The notes under the pieces are model-generated. The model was not told the DNA's origin, made no database searches, and worked only from the letters and a program-made list of their open reading frames with translations. The translations under genes were made by a program, and so were the position numbers. Shown here piece after piece: positions 33,822 through 44,244 of a DNA stretch of 64,000 nt (its first letter is position 1; each line of letters starts with the position of its first letter). Source of the stretch: Myxococcales bacterium (lineage in GTDB: Bacteria > Myxococcota_A > Bradymonadia > Bradymonadales > GCA-2716585); the NCBI GenBank assembly GCA_002716585.1, contig PBBL01000057.1, positions 1-64,000 of the forward strand. The letters are read 5' to 3'.

Positions 33822-34595
33822 ATGCTGCGCCCAAGACGCGACGACGACAGCCCCATCAACCCATTGGATCACGGCATCCACCGCCTCCCCAGCCACGTCG
33901 CCATCATCATGGACGGCAACGGCCGCTGGGCTCGGAGCCGGGGCAACGTCCGCCTGAAGGGCCACCACGAGGGGGCGAAGGCCGTGCGCCGGGCGTTGTC
34001 CTTCGCGCGGCGCATCGGGGTGCGCTACCTGACGCTCTACGCCTTCTCCGAGCAGAACTGGGGCCGCCCCCCCGCCGAGGTCGAGGGGCTGATGTCGCTG
34101 CTGATGAAGCACATCCGCTCGGAGCGCGACGACCTCCAGGACAAGGGGATCCGCTTTCGCACGATCGGCAACATCGACAAGATGTCGCCGTCCATCGTCA
34201 CCGCGATCCGCGACCTGGAGGAGCACACGCGCGGCAACGACGAGCTGGACCTGATCGTCGCGCTCTCCTACGGGGGCCGCGAGGAGCTGGTCCACGCCAC
34301 CCGGCAGATCGCGGCCCGGGTCGCCGCCGGGGAGCTCTCCCCGGACGCGATCACCGCGGCGACCATCAGCGACAACACCTACACCGCGGGGATCCCCGAC
34401 CCGGATCTGATGATCCGCACCAGCGGCGAGATGCGGGTGAGCAACTTCATGCTCTGGCAGCTGGCCTACACCGAGCTCTACGTCACCGACATCTACTGGC
34501 CCGACTTCAACGACGAGCACTTCATCAAGGCGCTCCACTCCTACGACAGCCGCCAACGTCGCTTCGGCCTCACCGGTGATCAGGCGAAGCGGTGA
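33822..34595 (+). CDS. uppS: Undecaprenyl diphosphate synthase (cis-prenyltransferase)
   Basis: A 257-residue cis-prenyltransferase that makes the C55 lipid carrier for peptidoglycan. HVAIIMDGNGRWA holds the catalytic Asp and phosphate-binding residues. FSEQNWGRPPAEVEGLM, LSYGGREEL and RTSGEMRVSNFMLWQLAYTELY match the family, with Ser in the RTGGE position. ATG at 33822 has GGGAG six bases upstream; TTG just before it is less likely. It overlaps the following GNAT gene by GTGA. Confidence 0.93.
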   Translation: MLRPRRDDDSPINPLDHGIHRLPSHVAIIMDGNGRWARSRGNVRLKGHHEGAKAVRRALSFARRIGVRYLTLYAFSEQNWGRPPAEVEGLMSLLMKHIRSERDDLQDKGIRFRTIGNIDKMSPSIVTAIRDLEEHTRGNDELDLIVALSYGGREELVHATRQIAARVAAGELSPDAITAATISDNTYTAGIPDPDLMIRTSGEMRVSNFMLWQLAYTELYVTDIYWPDFNDEHFIKALHSYDSRQRRFGLTGDQAKR

Positions 34596-35119
34596 AGCTC
34601 GCCGTCACCCCGCTGCGCCCCGAGCATGCGCCCCGGGTCCACGCCTGGGAGAACCACCCGGACGTCCTCCGCTGGCTCCTCCACGACGGCGTCACCCTGG
34701 ATGAGGTCGCCGCGCGCGCCGCCTCCCCGCCCACACCTCAACCCGCCGAGGTCATCCACCACGTCATCGAGCGCGCCGACGTACCGGTCGGCTACCTGGC
34801 GCTCAGCGCCCACCCGCCGCCGCCCTGCGCGTGGGGCAGCTTTGAGCTGTTCGTTGGCCCTGAGCATCAGGGCGAGGGGGTTGGCCGTGAGGCGCTCGCG
34901 CGCGTCCCGGGGCTGTTGCGGGACTGGCGTGGGTTGGAGGTGATTCGGATCGGCGTCTTTGAGGACAACCACCGCGCGGTGGCGCTCTACAAGGAGCTGG
35001 GCTACGCGGTCACCGAGCGCTGCTGGTTCCCCAAGGGGGGCGCCGAGCGGCGCGGGCTGCTGATGTCCAACAACCCCGACGCCTTCGCGCGGCGCCCCAT
35101 CGGCTTCCGGTCGCGGTGA
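34592..35119 (+). CDS. GNAT-family N-acetyltransferase
   Basis: A 175-residue acetyltransferase-fold protein. Conserved features are LRPEHAPRVHAWENHPDV at the front, FELFVGPEHQGEGVGREAL (acetyl-CoA binding, Q-x-x-G-x-G variant), IRIGVFEDNHRAVALYKELGYAV. The target is not evident. The GTG start at 34592 overlaps the uppS stop. It ends four bases before the convergent kinase gene. Confidence 0.85.
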   Translation: MKLAVTPLRPEHAPRVHAWENHPDVLRWLLHDGVTLDEVAARAASPPTPQPAEVIHHVIERADVPVGYLALSAHPPPPCAWGSFELFVGPEHQGEGVGREALARVPGLLRDWRGLEVIRIGVFEDNHRAVALYKELGYAVTERCWFPKGGAERRGLLMSNNPDAFARRPIGFRSR

Positions 35120-35123
35120 GGCG

Positions 35124-37627
<2,504 letters not shown>

Positions 37628-37631
<4 letters not shown>

Positions 37632-37933
37632 TGGATGATGTCTTTGGATCCATTCGCGCCGACGGGTATCGCCCCAAACCGACGCTCATAGCGGTTGACG
37701 TTGTCTGCCAGCGCCGACAACAGGCGCTTGGCCTGAAGCGGGCTGAGGATGACGCGCGACCCCACCTTCGCCTCCTTCCGCCCGGGTTGCAGGAACATGA
37801 AGTCCAACATGAACTCCGACTCACCGTGGACGACCATCGCCAGGTTGGCGTACACCCCCTGCGCCACGTCGTCGTCGATCTTGATGTTGAGCTTCAACGA
37901 CTTGGAGTCACTCTTCCGCGAATCATCACCCAT
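37628..37933 (-). CDS. DUF3467 protein
   Basis: A 101-residue protein matching DUF3467: KLNIKIDDDVAQGVYANLAMVVHGESEFMLDFMFLQPG and VGSRVILSPLQAKRLLSALADNV are its two conserved blocks. Function unknown; small beta-rich protein widespread in bacteria. ATG at 37933 overlaps the stop of the DUF547 gene (TGATG) and its own stop overlaps the kinase start (TTGA), so it is translationally coupled on both sides. Confidence 0.9.
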
Positions 37934-38808
37934 CACCTGGCCTCATTGAGATCCCACCCATAAGGATGGTATTTGATTTTTCCTGCTTTTGCCAGCGTCG
38001 CGGCCTCACCGTCGAGGCGTTTGGCGAGGAACTCGCCGACGGAGCCGGCGGCCTTGTCGAAGTCGCCCTTGAACCACTTGAAGATCTCGGAGGTGCTGAC
38101 GGCGCCGCCCTCGACGCGGGTCTCCTTCTGGATGTACTCGCGGGCGGCGGCCTCCATCTCAGCCTCCATGTTGGCGGGGGTGATCGCGTCACGGCGGAGC
38201 TTGGGGCAGGAGGCCGACGCGCAGTTGACCACGAAGTGGATCCTCGCCTCGCCGAACCCCTCGCGGATCTTCGTGTTCTCGAGGGTGTCGAGGGTCATCT
38301 GCTCGCCCGCGACCTGGTGGTTGATCTTCTTGAAGAAGCCATCGACCTTCATGACCGACTCGATGGGGTAGCGCTCCAGGACGGCGAGGATGGTGTAGGC
38401 GTTGTAGGCGTTGATGTAGAACGCCAGCTGCTGCTTTTTGGAGAGCTTGCTGAGGTCGGCGGAGGCGATGGAGGCGGTGTACGCCTTGAGGGCCTTCATG
38501 TCGTCGGCGCTCGCCTTCCAGTCCTTGTAGCGGACCGGCCCCTCCTCCGTGACGTACTTCTTGAGCAGCGCGTCCCACGCCGCGTGGTCGAAGGCGCTGG
38601 CCGCGTCGGTCGCCGGAGGGGTCTCCTTGGAGCCCGCGGCGGGCTTCTCGGCAGGCGCCGACGTGGGCTTGTCGGCGGGCGCCGAGGTCGGCTGCGTCGG
38701 GGTCTTGTCAGCGCGGGTCGCGCCCGTGTCCTGACAAGCCGACAGCGCGAGCGTGAGCCCGAGCGTGATGAGGAGCGCGAGGGCGCGGCGAAGGGGTGTG
38801 GCGAGCAT
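37933..38808 (-). CDS. DUF547 lipoprotein
   Basis: A 291-residue protein with a signal sequence ending in a lipobox (LSAC, Cys about 25), then a Pro/Ala/Lys/Thr linker (TSAPADKPTSAPAEKP) and a DUF547 domain from about 70 onward: FDHAAWDALLKKYV, LAFYINAYNAYTILAVLERYPIESV, FVVNCASASCPKLR. DUF547 is found in many secreted proteins and resembles papain-like folds, with Cys and His positions that could be catalytic; activity is not established. GGAGG lies before the ATG. It begins 33 bp after murA. Confidence 0.85.
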   Translation of the reverse strand: MLATPLRRALALLITLGLTLALSACQDTGATRADKTPTQPTSAPADKPTSAPAEKPAAGSKETPPATDAASAFDHAAWDALLKKYVTEEGPVRYKDWKASADDMKALKAYTASIASADLSKLSKKQQLAFYINAYNAYTILAVLERYPIESVMKVDGFFKKINHQVAGEQMTLDTLENTKIREGFGEARIHFVVNCASASCPKLRRDAITPANMEAEMEAAAREYIQKETRVEGGAVSTSEIFKWFKGDFDKAAGSVGEFLAKRLDGEAATLAKAGKIKYHPYGWDLNEAR

Positions 38809-38841
38809 GACAAGGGCCTCCGGTGTGGGACGGTCAGGCTC

Positions 38842-40125
38842 CTAGGCGGGCAGGCGCTCGATGTGAGCGCCGATCGCCCGGAGCTTGTCGTCGATTCGTT
38901 CGTAACCTCGATCGATCTGACGGATGTTGTACATGGTGCTGGTCCCCTGCGCGGCGAGCGCCGCGATCAGGAGCGCCATCCAAGCCCGGATGTCGGGCGA
39001 CTCCAGGGTCGCGCCGTAGAGCTGCGCGGGGCCGACCACGACCACGCGGTGGGGGTCACACAGGATGATGCGGGCGCCCATGGCGATGAGCCCATCGACG
39101 AAGAACATGCGCCCGTCGAACATCTTCTCAAAGAAGAGCACCGTCCCACGGGCCTGGGTCGCGACGGTGATGGCGATCGACATCAGATCGGTCGGGAACG
39201 CAGGCCAGGGCGCGCTGTCGATCTTGGGGATTTCGTTATGGAAGTCATAGCGAACCTCCATGTCCTGGTCACCGGGCACGAACAGGTCCTGACCTCGGAA
39301 CTCGATCCCGACCCCGATGCGCTTGAAGACCATGCCGACCTTGCGCAGGTCATCAGGGACGACGCCACGGATGGTCAGCTCGGAGCGCGTGACGGCGGCG
39401 AGCCCGACGAGGGAGCCGATCTCAAGGTAATCGGGTCCGATGGTGTGCTCGGCGCCCCACAGGCTCTTGGAGCCGCGGATCGTGAGGACGTTGGTGCCGA
39501 GCCCATCGATGTGGGCCCCCATGGCGATGAGGAGGCGGCACAGGCCCTGCACGTGGGGTTCGCAGGCGGCGTTGCGGATGACGGTGACGCCCTTGGCGAC
39601 GACCGCGGCCATGATGATGTTCTCGGTGCCGGTGACCGAGGGCTCGTCGAGGAAGATGTCGCAGCCGTGCAGCTCATCGGCGGAGAAGCGGTACATCCCG
39701 TCCTCCCAGCCGATGTCCGCGCCGAGGGCGCGCAACCCAAGGAAGTGGGTGTCGAGGCGACGTCGCCCGATGACGTCGCCGCCGGGGGGGGGCAGGGTGA
39801 CGCGGCTGAGCCGCCCGAGCATCGCCCCGGCGAAGAGGATCGAGGCCCGTATGCGCTTGCACAGCTCCACGGGCAGGTCGGTGGTGTTGATGTTGGCGTT
39901 GCAGATGGAGACGGCGTTATCGTCCACCCACTCGATCTCCCCGCCGATCTCGCGGAGCACGTCGAGCATCGCCTCGACGTCGCGGATCCGGGGTACGTTC
40001 TTGAGCAGGATCCGCTCATCGGTCAGCAGCGTCGCGGCGAGGCAGGGCAACACCTCGTTCTTGCTGCCGCCGGGCGTGATCGCGCCGCTGAGGCGATGGC
40101 CTCCCTCAATGACAAACTTCTCCAT
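38842..40125 (-). CDS. murA: UDP-N-acetylglucosamine enolpyruvyl transferase, catalytic Cys replaced by Asp
   Basis: A 427-residue MurA (EPT family), first committed step of peptidoglycan synthesis. GGSKNEVLPCLAATLL contains the Lys-Asn pair, and DRGYERIDDKLRAIGAHIERL is the MurA C-terminal signature. In E. coli the loop is GGCTIGARPVDLH with catalytic Cys115. Here the aligned residues read GGDVIGRRRLDTH, with Asp117 (codon GAC at 39777-39775) in place of Cys. The Cys-to-Asp form is known from Mycobacterium and Chlamydia; it keeps activity and makes the enzyme insensitive to fosfomycin. It is first in an operon with a DUF547 lipoprotein, DUF3467 and a kinase. Confidence 0.93.
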   Translation of the reverse strand: MEKFVIEGGHRLSGAITPGGSKNEVLPCLAATLLTDERILLKNVPRIRDVEAMLDVLREIGGEIEWVDDNAVSICNANINTTDLPVELCKRIRASILFAGAMLGRLSRVTLPPPGGDVIGRRRLDTHFLGLRALGADIGWEDGMYRFSADELHGCDIFLDEPSVTGTENIIMAAVVAKGVTVIRNAACEPHVQGLCRLLIAMGAHIDGLGTNVLTIRGSKSLWGAEHTIGPDYLEIGSLVGLAAVTRSELTIRGVVPDDLRKVGMVFKRIGVGIEFRGQDLFVPGDQDMEVRYDFHNEIPKIDSAPWPAFPTDLMSIAITVATQARGTVLFFEKMFDGRMFFVDGLIAMGARIILCDPHRVVVVGPAQLYGATLESPDIRAWMALLIAALAAQGTSTMYNIRQIDRGYERIDDKLRAIGAHIERLPA

Positions 40126-40451
40126 CCTGAGCCTCCCGTCGTCCTTGGCCTTGGCTCGATGGCCCGTTGTCCGCGGGCGCCCCCTATGGGCGCGCCGGGT
40201 GTCCGGTCGAGGCGCTCCAGGGCGAAGCGCGGGAGGACCATCCTGGTCATCCAGCGCGCGTTCGTGATGGCGAGCGTACCTTGACAGACAGGGCCGTTAA
40301 TCGGCTTCAGGCTGGGAGGTGCAGGCGACGCGGACGCCCCCCTCATCCCAACGAAGGGACGGACCCCCCAGCCGGATTCTACAGGAGGGAATGAAGCCCC
40401 AAGCGCGCCTCAATGTCAAACGCCGAGGGGGATCACGAGGGGCGAGGAGGG
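40126..40451. other. Intergenic region upstream of murA
   Basis: A 326-bp gap between murA and the Arg/Gly-rich protein (both minus strand). A perfect TTGACA occurs at about 40279 on the plus strand but no -10 box or gene follows. I could not identify the murA promoter or a terminator here. Confidence 0.5.
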
Positions 40452-41177
40452 TCAGCCCTCGTCGTCCTCGTCGTCTTCATCGAGGTCGTCGTCGTCCTCA
40501 TCGAGGTCGTCGTCGGAGGCCTCGACCTCGTCGTCGTCCTCGTCGTCCTCCTCCTCCTCAGCCGACTCCGGCTCCTCAGGGGCGGGGTAGGAGGGGGCGT
40601 CCTCAAACAGGCCAGCGGCCCGACCACACTCCAGGAACTCCTGGTAGAGGGTCTTGGCGATCTCGCCACGGTCGATCCCATCGGGGGCGACCTTGATGTC
40701 GAGTTCAGCGAGCCCGGCGTCAAAGCGCATCCGACGCAGCGAGGCGTTGTCCATGCAGAAGACGTTGAGGGCGTCGTGCACGTCGCGCTTGCCGCAGTTG
40801 AAGCGGCGAGCTACGGCGCTGGCGCCCTGCTTCCGGTAGCGCCCGTTCTGGTCGAGGCCGAGGTGATAGGCCGCGAACAGCTCAAAGGGATCGAGCCGCA
40901 CCGGCCCGGAGCGCTGCTGTTGCTGCTGGTGGTGACCGCTGTGGTTGGAGCGGTTTTTGTTGCGACGGCGACGACGACGGCGGTTCTGGCCGCTGTGTCG
41001 GCTGCCGCCGCCCTGGTTGTTGGCCTGCGACGAGCGCGCGTCGCCGCCGCCCCCACCACCGCCCCCGCCACCGCCACCGCCTTTGCGGCGACGGCGACGC
41101 CGACGGCGGCGTCGCTGGTTGTTGTTCTGGCGATCGTTGTCCCGGTTTTGATCATTCAACGGTTGAGCCTCGCTCAT
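40452..41177 (-). CDS. Low-complexity Arg/Gly-rich and acidic-tailed protein, possible nucleic-acid binder
   Basis: A 241-residue protein of unknown family with three zones. Residues 1-95 are extremely basic: a run of about ten Arg, a run of about 13 Gly, then a second Arg/Asn cluster and a run of five Gln. Residues about 95-185 are a folded, helical core (DPFELFAAYHLGLDQNGRY, ASAVARRFNCGKRDVHDALNVF, MRFDAGLAELDIKVAPDGIDRGEIAKTLYQEFLE landmarks). The last 45 residues are almost only Asp and Glu. The architecture resembles RNA- or DNA-binding proteins with charged disordered tails that could self-associate. ATG at 41177 was chosen over a TTG 19 codons upstream. Codon use is distorted by the runs; assembly error in the runs is possible. 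Confidence 0.65.
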   Translation of the reverse strand: MSEAQPLNDQNRDNDRQNNNQRRRRRRRRRRKGGGGGGGGGGGGGDARSSQANNQGGGSRHSGQNRRRRRRRNKNRSNHSGHHQQQQQRSGPVRLDPFELFAAYHLGLDQNGRYRKQGASAVARRFNCGKRDVHDALNVFCMDNASLRRMRFDAGLAELDIKVAPDGIDRGEIAKTLYQEFLECGRAAGLFEDAPSYPAPEEPESAEEEEDDEDDDEVEASDDDLDEDDDDLDEDDEDDEG

Positions 41178-41787
41178 GGATCGTCCAACCTCTCGGGATG
41201 GCGTTGTGGGCAGGGCGCCCACCTCAGGGTCCAAGGGTGAATTGGGGCGTCGCTCCGGGTTGAAGAGGGCGCCTCCCCTGATGGTTTCACACGAAGGTGA
41301 AGCAGCGATTGAAGCCTGTCACGCCGCGTCGCGGCGCAAGCGCCCACCACACCACCACACGGCGATGCTCGGGGCAGGCGCGCCACCCATGACCGCGCGA
41401 GGCGGCGGGCGGCGCGACATCCAAGCCATTTTGTTTGAGTCGCGGTCGCGTCGCATGAAAACTTCAGGTCACAGGTGTCCGTGCACACGCGACCACTCGG
41501 ACCGGAGCCGCGATGTGGCGCGTGGCCGCATCGGGAGCCAGACGGTGCTGGCGGCGAGCCTACCTCACGCAGGCTCGACACTGGGCGTCTCCAGGTGGTG
41601 TTTCGGTTCGGCGTTTCAAACACGCCAGGGGCCGTCCCGAACCAGGTCACTCAGGGGCTGCGCGCCGCCTGTGTGAGCCGGGAGGCTACCCCCACACTCT
41701 AACCCCATCCACCGAGCCGACGCAACACCGACGCACACAAATCTCATCGGTCAACCGCCGCGTCGCCTGTTGGCGGGCGTTCCCTCC
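41178..41787. other. 610-bp non-coding stretch, the longest gap in the window
   Basis: Open frames exist here on both strands but lack protein-like composition, a ribosome-binding site or conserved motifs. A patch around 41425-41475 is noticeably AT-richer. No terminator, tRNA or known RNA was recognised. It is the leader/promoter region of the Arg/Gly-rich protein on the minus strand. Confidence 0.5.
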
Positions 41788-42393
41788 TCAGCGCCCCGAC
41801 GCCGAGGCGTCCCCGAGGCGCCAGAAGTAGACCCCGAGGTTGGCGGTGTCGCCGTGCGAGAGCCGGAACGTCTCGGTCTCAAAGGAGGCCTTCTGCGCCG
41901 CGGTGGGGGCGATCCCCTCCACGCGCGTCATGAAGTCCTTGAGGTGCTCCTTGTAGTCGGCCTTCTTGCCCGTCGTCCGGATCAGCGTGACCATGAAGTA
42001 GGCAAAGTCCTGGCCTGCGCCCGCGAGCCGCTTGATGTCGCGGACGGTCGCGTCGGCCTGCTGCTCGTAGTTGATGTTGATCCAGATCATCCTGGCGTTG
42101 AGCCACAAGCCCGCCCGGTCGTGGCGGCGTCGCCGCGGCGGCGGGGCCACCGACAGGTCACACTCCAGGCGTCGCCGCTCGCCGGGGATCGGCAGGTGGC
42201 GCTCAAGCCAGATGACGTGGTTGTCTGGCACGCCCATCGTCTCGAGGTTCTGGTAGAAGTGATTGGACAGCTCCAACAGCATCCAGTTGTCGAAGCTCGC
42301 CCCAATGTCGACGAACGCCCGGAGCTTCGTCTCATTCTCTTTCAGGTAATTGCAAAACCGGGTAAGCTCAGCCTCGATTCGGGCGTGATCCAT
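41788..42393 (-). CDS. Protein of unknown function
   Basis: A 201-residue soluble protein that I do not recognise. It starts MDHARIEAELTRFCNYLKENETKL and has alternating helical and strand segments (NWMLLELSNHFYQNLE, MIWININYEQQADATVRDIKRLAGAG, FAYFMVTLIRTTG). The start at 42393 is supported by GAGGAG five bases upstream. It is on the minus strand with the baseplate-like gene 169 bp upstream. Confidence 0.65.
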   Translation of the reverse strand: MDHARIEAELTRFCNYLKENETKLRAFVDIGASFDNWMLLELSNHFYQNLETMGVPDNHVIWLERHLPIPGERRRLECDLSVAPPPRRRRHDRAGLWLNARMIWININYEQQADATVRDIKRLAGAGQDFAYFMVTLIRTTGKKADYKEHLKDFMTRVEGIAPTAAQKASFETETFRLSHGDTANLGVYFWRLGDASASGR

Positions 42394-42562
42394 GACTCTC
42401 CTCAGGTGTCCATATCGAGCAACACGACAGACGACCCTCGTCGGGCACCGCCGTGTTACTCTTGGCCAAAACCATCCCAAGAGCAAATGATTTCGACACA
42501 GCCTGCTCTTTTTGCAGGCCTGCTGACCATGCCAGCGCCACCGCGCCAGCGGGTTGTCTTTG

Positions 42563-44110
42563 TCAGATGGGCTGGTAGAACCAGAGGCGGAAGTAGTTCA
42601 CGTCGCGGTTCGACGTGTTGATGTACTGCCGGATGCGCGGCTCCCTGGTTCGCACGAACCCCCCATCAATACAGAACGGCCAGTTGCGCCACCGGTAACG
42701 CGTGTCTTGACCCGCGCAGGGCACCTCTCCGGCCTCGATGTCATCAATCCAGACCGTGCACTCGTAATCGGCGCGGCCGTAGTCCATCCTCCGCACCACC
42801 ACCAACGGCAGCCCCGGCACCACGTTCCTGACGCGCCACTCCGCGTAGCCGCCCTCGTGGCAGATCCCGTCGTCCTGGATCTTCGCCTGGTCCGGGTACA
42901 TCAGGTCCAGCTTGCTCCGCCACCAGTCGGTCGCCTCGCGGATCGCGAACTGGTGGTTCGCCATCGAGTTCCGATCGAGGATGTTGATGTCGTCGATCAA
43001 GCGCCACTCCTGACCCTCGACCACGATCGACAGCGGCGGCACCTTCGAGTCCTCCTTGAGCTTCTCCCACTCCGTCCCGTCCAGCACCCGGATCCCCTCC
43101 CCGGGGACCAGCGGGCCGCGCGGCGCCGGCTCGGGGGGGCGGATCACCTGGTAGAGCGCCTCCAGCGCCCCCAGCTGCGACTTCATCGCCGCGCCCATCG
43201 CCCCCACGCGATCCGAGACGTCCATCCCGTACAGCCCTTGAAGCGCCTCGCCCGACTGCCTCACCCGCTTGGCGAACGCCTGGAACTTCGGCCGCTTCGC
43301 CAACTTCGGCTCGTTCGACTCGGTCTCGCGGATCACCTCCAGCTCGATGTCGTGCAGCAGGTCCAGGCAGTCGTTCAGCCCGTCCTCGTCCAACACCATC
43401 GCCTCGTTGAGCACCGCCAGCGCCGAACACGCCGTCGCCGCGCTCAGCGCCGAGGGCACGTCGCGCGTCCGCGCCATGTGCGTGTACGCCCGCCCCCCCT
43501 TGAACAACAGCTCCCGCAGCATCGACCGATCCAGCCCCAGCGTCCCCCGATACCGGGTCGCCTTCGGCACGAACCGCAGGTCGATCTCGCCCTCACGCGG
43601 GTTGTTCGGATCGACCGCGTTGCGCAGCGACCTCACCTCGCGGGTCAACAGGATCCGGCACAGCTCCAGCTCGTTCTTCATGTCCGGCTCGGCGATCGAC
43701 CACTCGATCTCGTACATCTCCGAGATCCGCGACAACCCCTCGCTCACCGGAAACCCGGGCAGCTCGATCCGCTTGAAGTCCGTCTCGTCCTCCTTGTACT
43801 TGAGGACCATGTAGACGGTCTGCGGGAGGATGAAGTCCTCCTTGATCAGCTCCTTGACCTGCACGCCGCGCACCAGGACGTCGCAGCCCTTCGGATCGAT
43901 GGCGAACCCGGGCGAGATCTCCACCGACATGTTGGGGCGCCGTCGCGCTCGCACCCGCAGCTCGCCCTCCACCCCGGAGACCACACCGATGTTGTGCATC
44001 AGCCGGTTGTGAAGCCGCTGCTTGCGGACGTGATACCGAACCCCATCCCGGTAATCCTTGGCTGTCCGGATGAAGCCCTTAAAGACGTTGATCCTTTTGA
44101 ATTCAGCCAT
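42563..44110 (-). CDS. Contractile-injection/phage baseplate-like protein, isolated
   Basis: A 515-residue protein. The N-terminus has RTAKDYRDGVRYHVRKQRLHNRLMHNIGVVSGVEGEL and then VEISPGFAIDPKGCDVLV. That HNRLLHG-x-GVVCGLxV plus PGYAIDxxGxEIxV arrangement is characteristic of a family found in extracellular contractile injection systems and phage baseplates. The rest, including helical parts and RYRWRNWPFCIDGGFVRTREPRIRQYIN near the end, is unfamiliar. No sheath, tube, spike or tail genes are nearby, so it may be a repurposed domain. ATG at 44110 has GAGGG just before it; a longer in-frame extension has no protein character. The function is uncertain. Confidence 0.6.
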   Translation of the reverse strand: MAEFKRINVFKGFIRTAKDYRDGVRYHVRKQRLHNRLMHNIGVVSGVEGELRVRARRRPNMSVEISPGFAIDPKGCDVLVRGVQVKELIKEDFILPQTVYMVLKYKEDETDFKRIELPGFPVSEGLSRISEMYEIEWSIAEPDMKNELELCRILLTREVRSLRNAVDPNNPREGEIDLRFVPKATRYRGTLGLDRSMLRELLFKGGRAYTHMARTRDVPSALSAATACSALAVLNEAMVLDEDGLNDCLDLLHDIELEVIRETESNEPKLAKRPKFQAFAKRVRQSGEALQGLYGMDVSDRVGAMGAAMKSQLGALEALYQVIRPPEPAPRGPLVPGEGIRVLDGTEWEKLKEDSKVPPLSIVVEGQEWRLIDDINILDRNSMANHQFAIREATDWWRSKLDLMYPDQAKIQDDGICHEGGYAEWRVRNVVPGLPLVVVRRMDYGRADYECTVWIDDIEAGEVPCAGQDTRYRWRNWPFCIDGGFVRTREPRIRQYINTSNRDVNYFRLWFYQPI

Positions 44111-44244
44111 ATCCCTCGACCCAAGGGTGCGTGCAACACGCCAAAAGCATAACACATCGCGCCCCTCCGCGGGGGAAGAAATCCAACCTGTTTCGGCCCA
44201 CGCGGCCACCGCCCCCACGCTCCGGCGCGACGTCGCCCCGCCGC

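Noticed and set aside
37966-40284. 772-residue open frame on the plus strand opposite DUF547 and murA
   Set aside because: Antisense shadow; the minus strand carries recognisable families.
40275-40300. Perfect TTGACA on the plus strand upstream of murA
   Set aside because: No -10 box at proper distance and no plus-strand gene follows.
41174-41676. Open frames of about 160 residues on both strands in the 610-bp gap
   Set aside because: No homology, no ribosome-binding site, irregular composition; judged non-coding.
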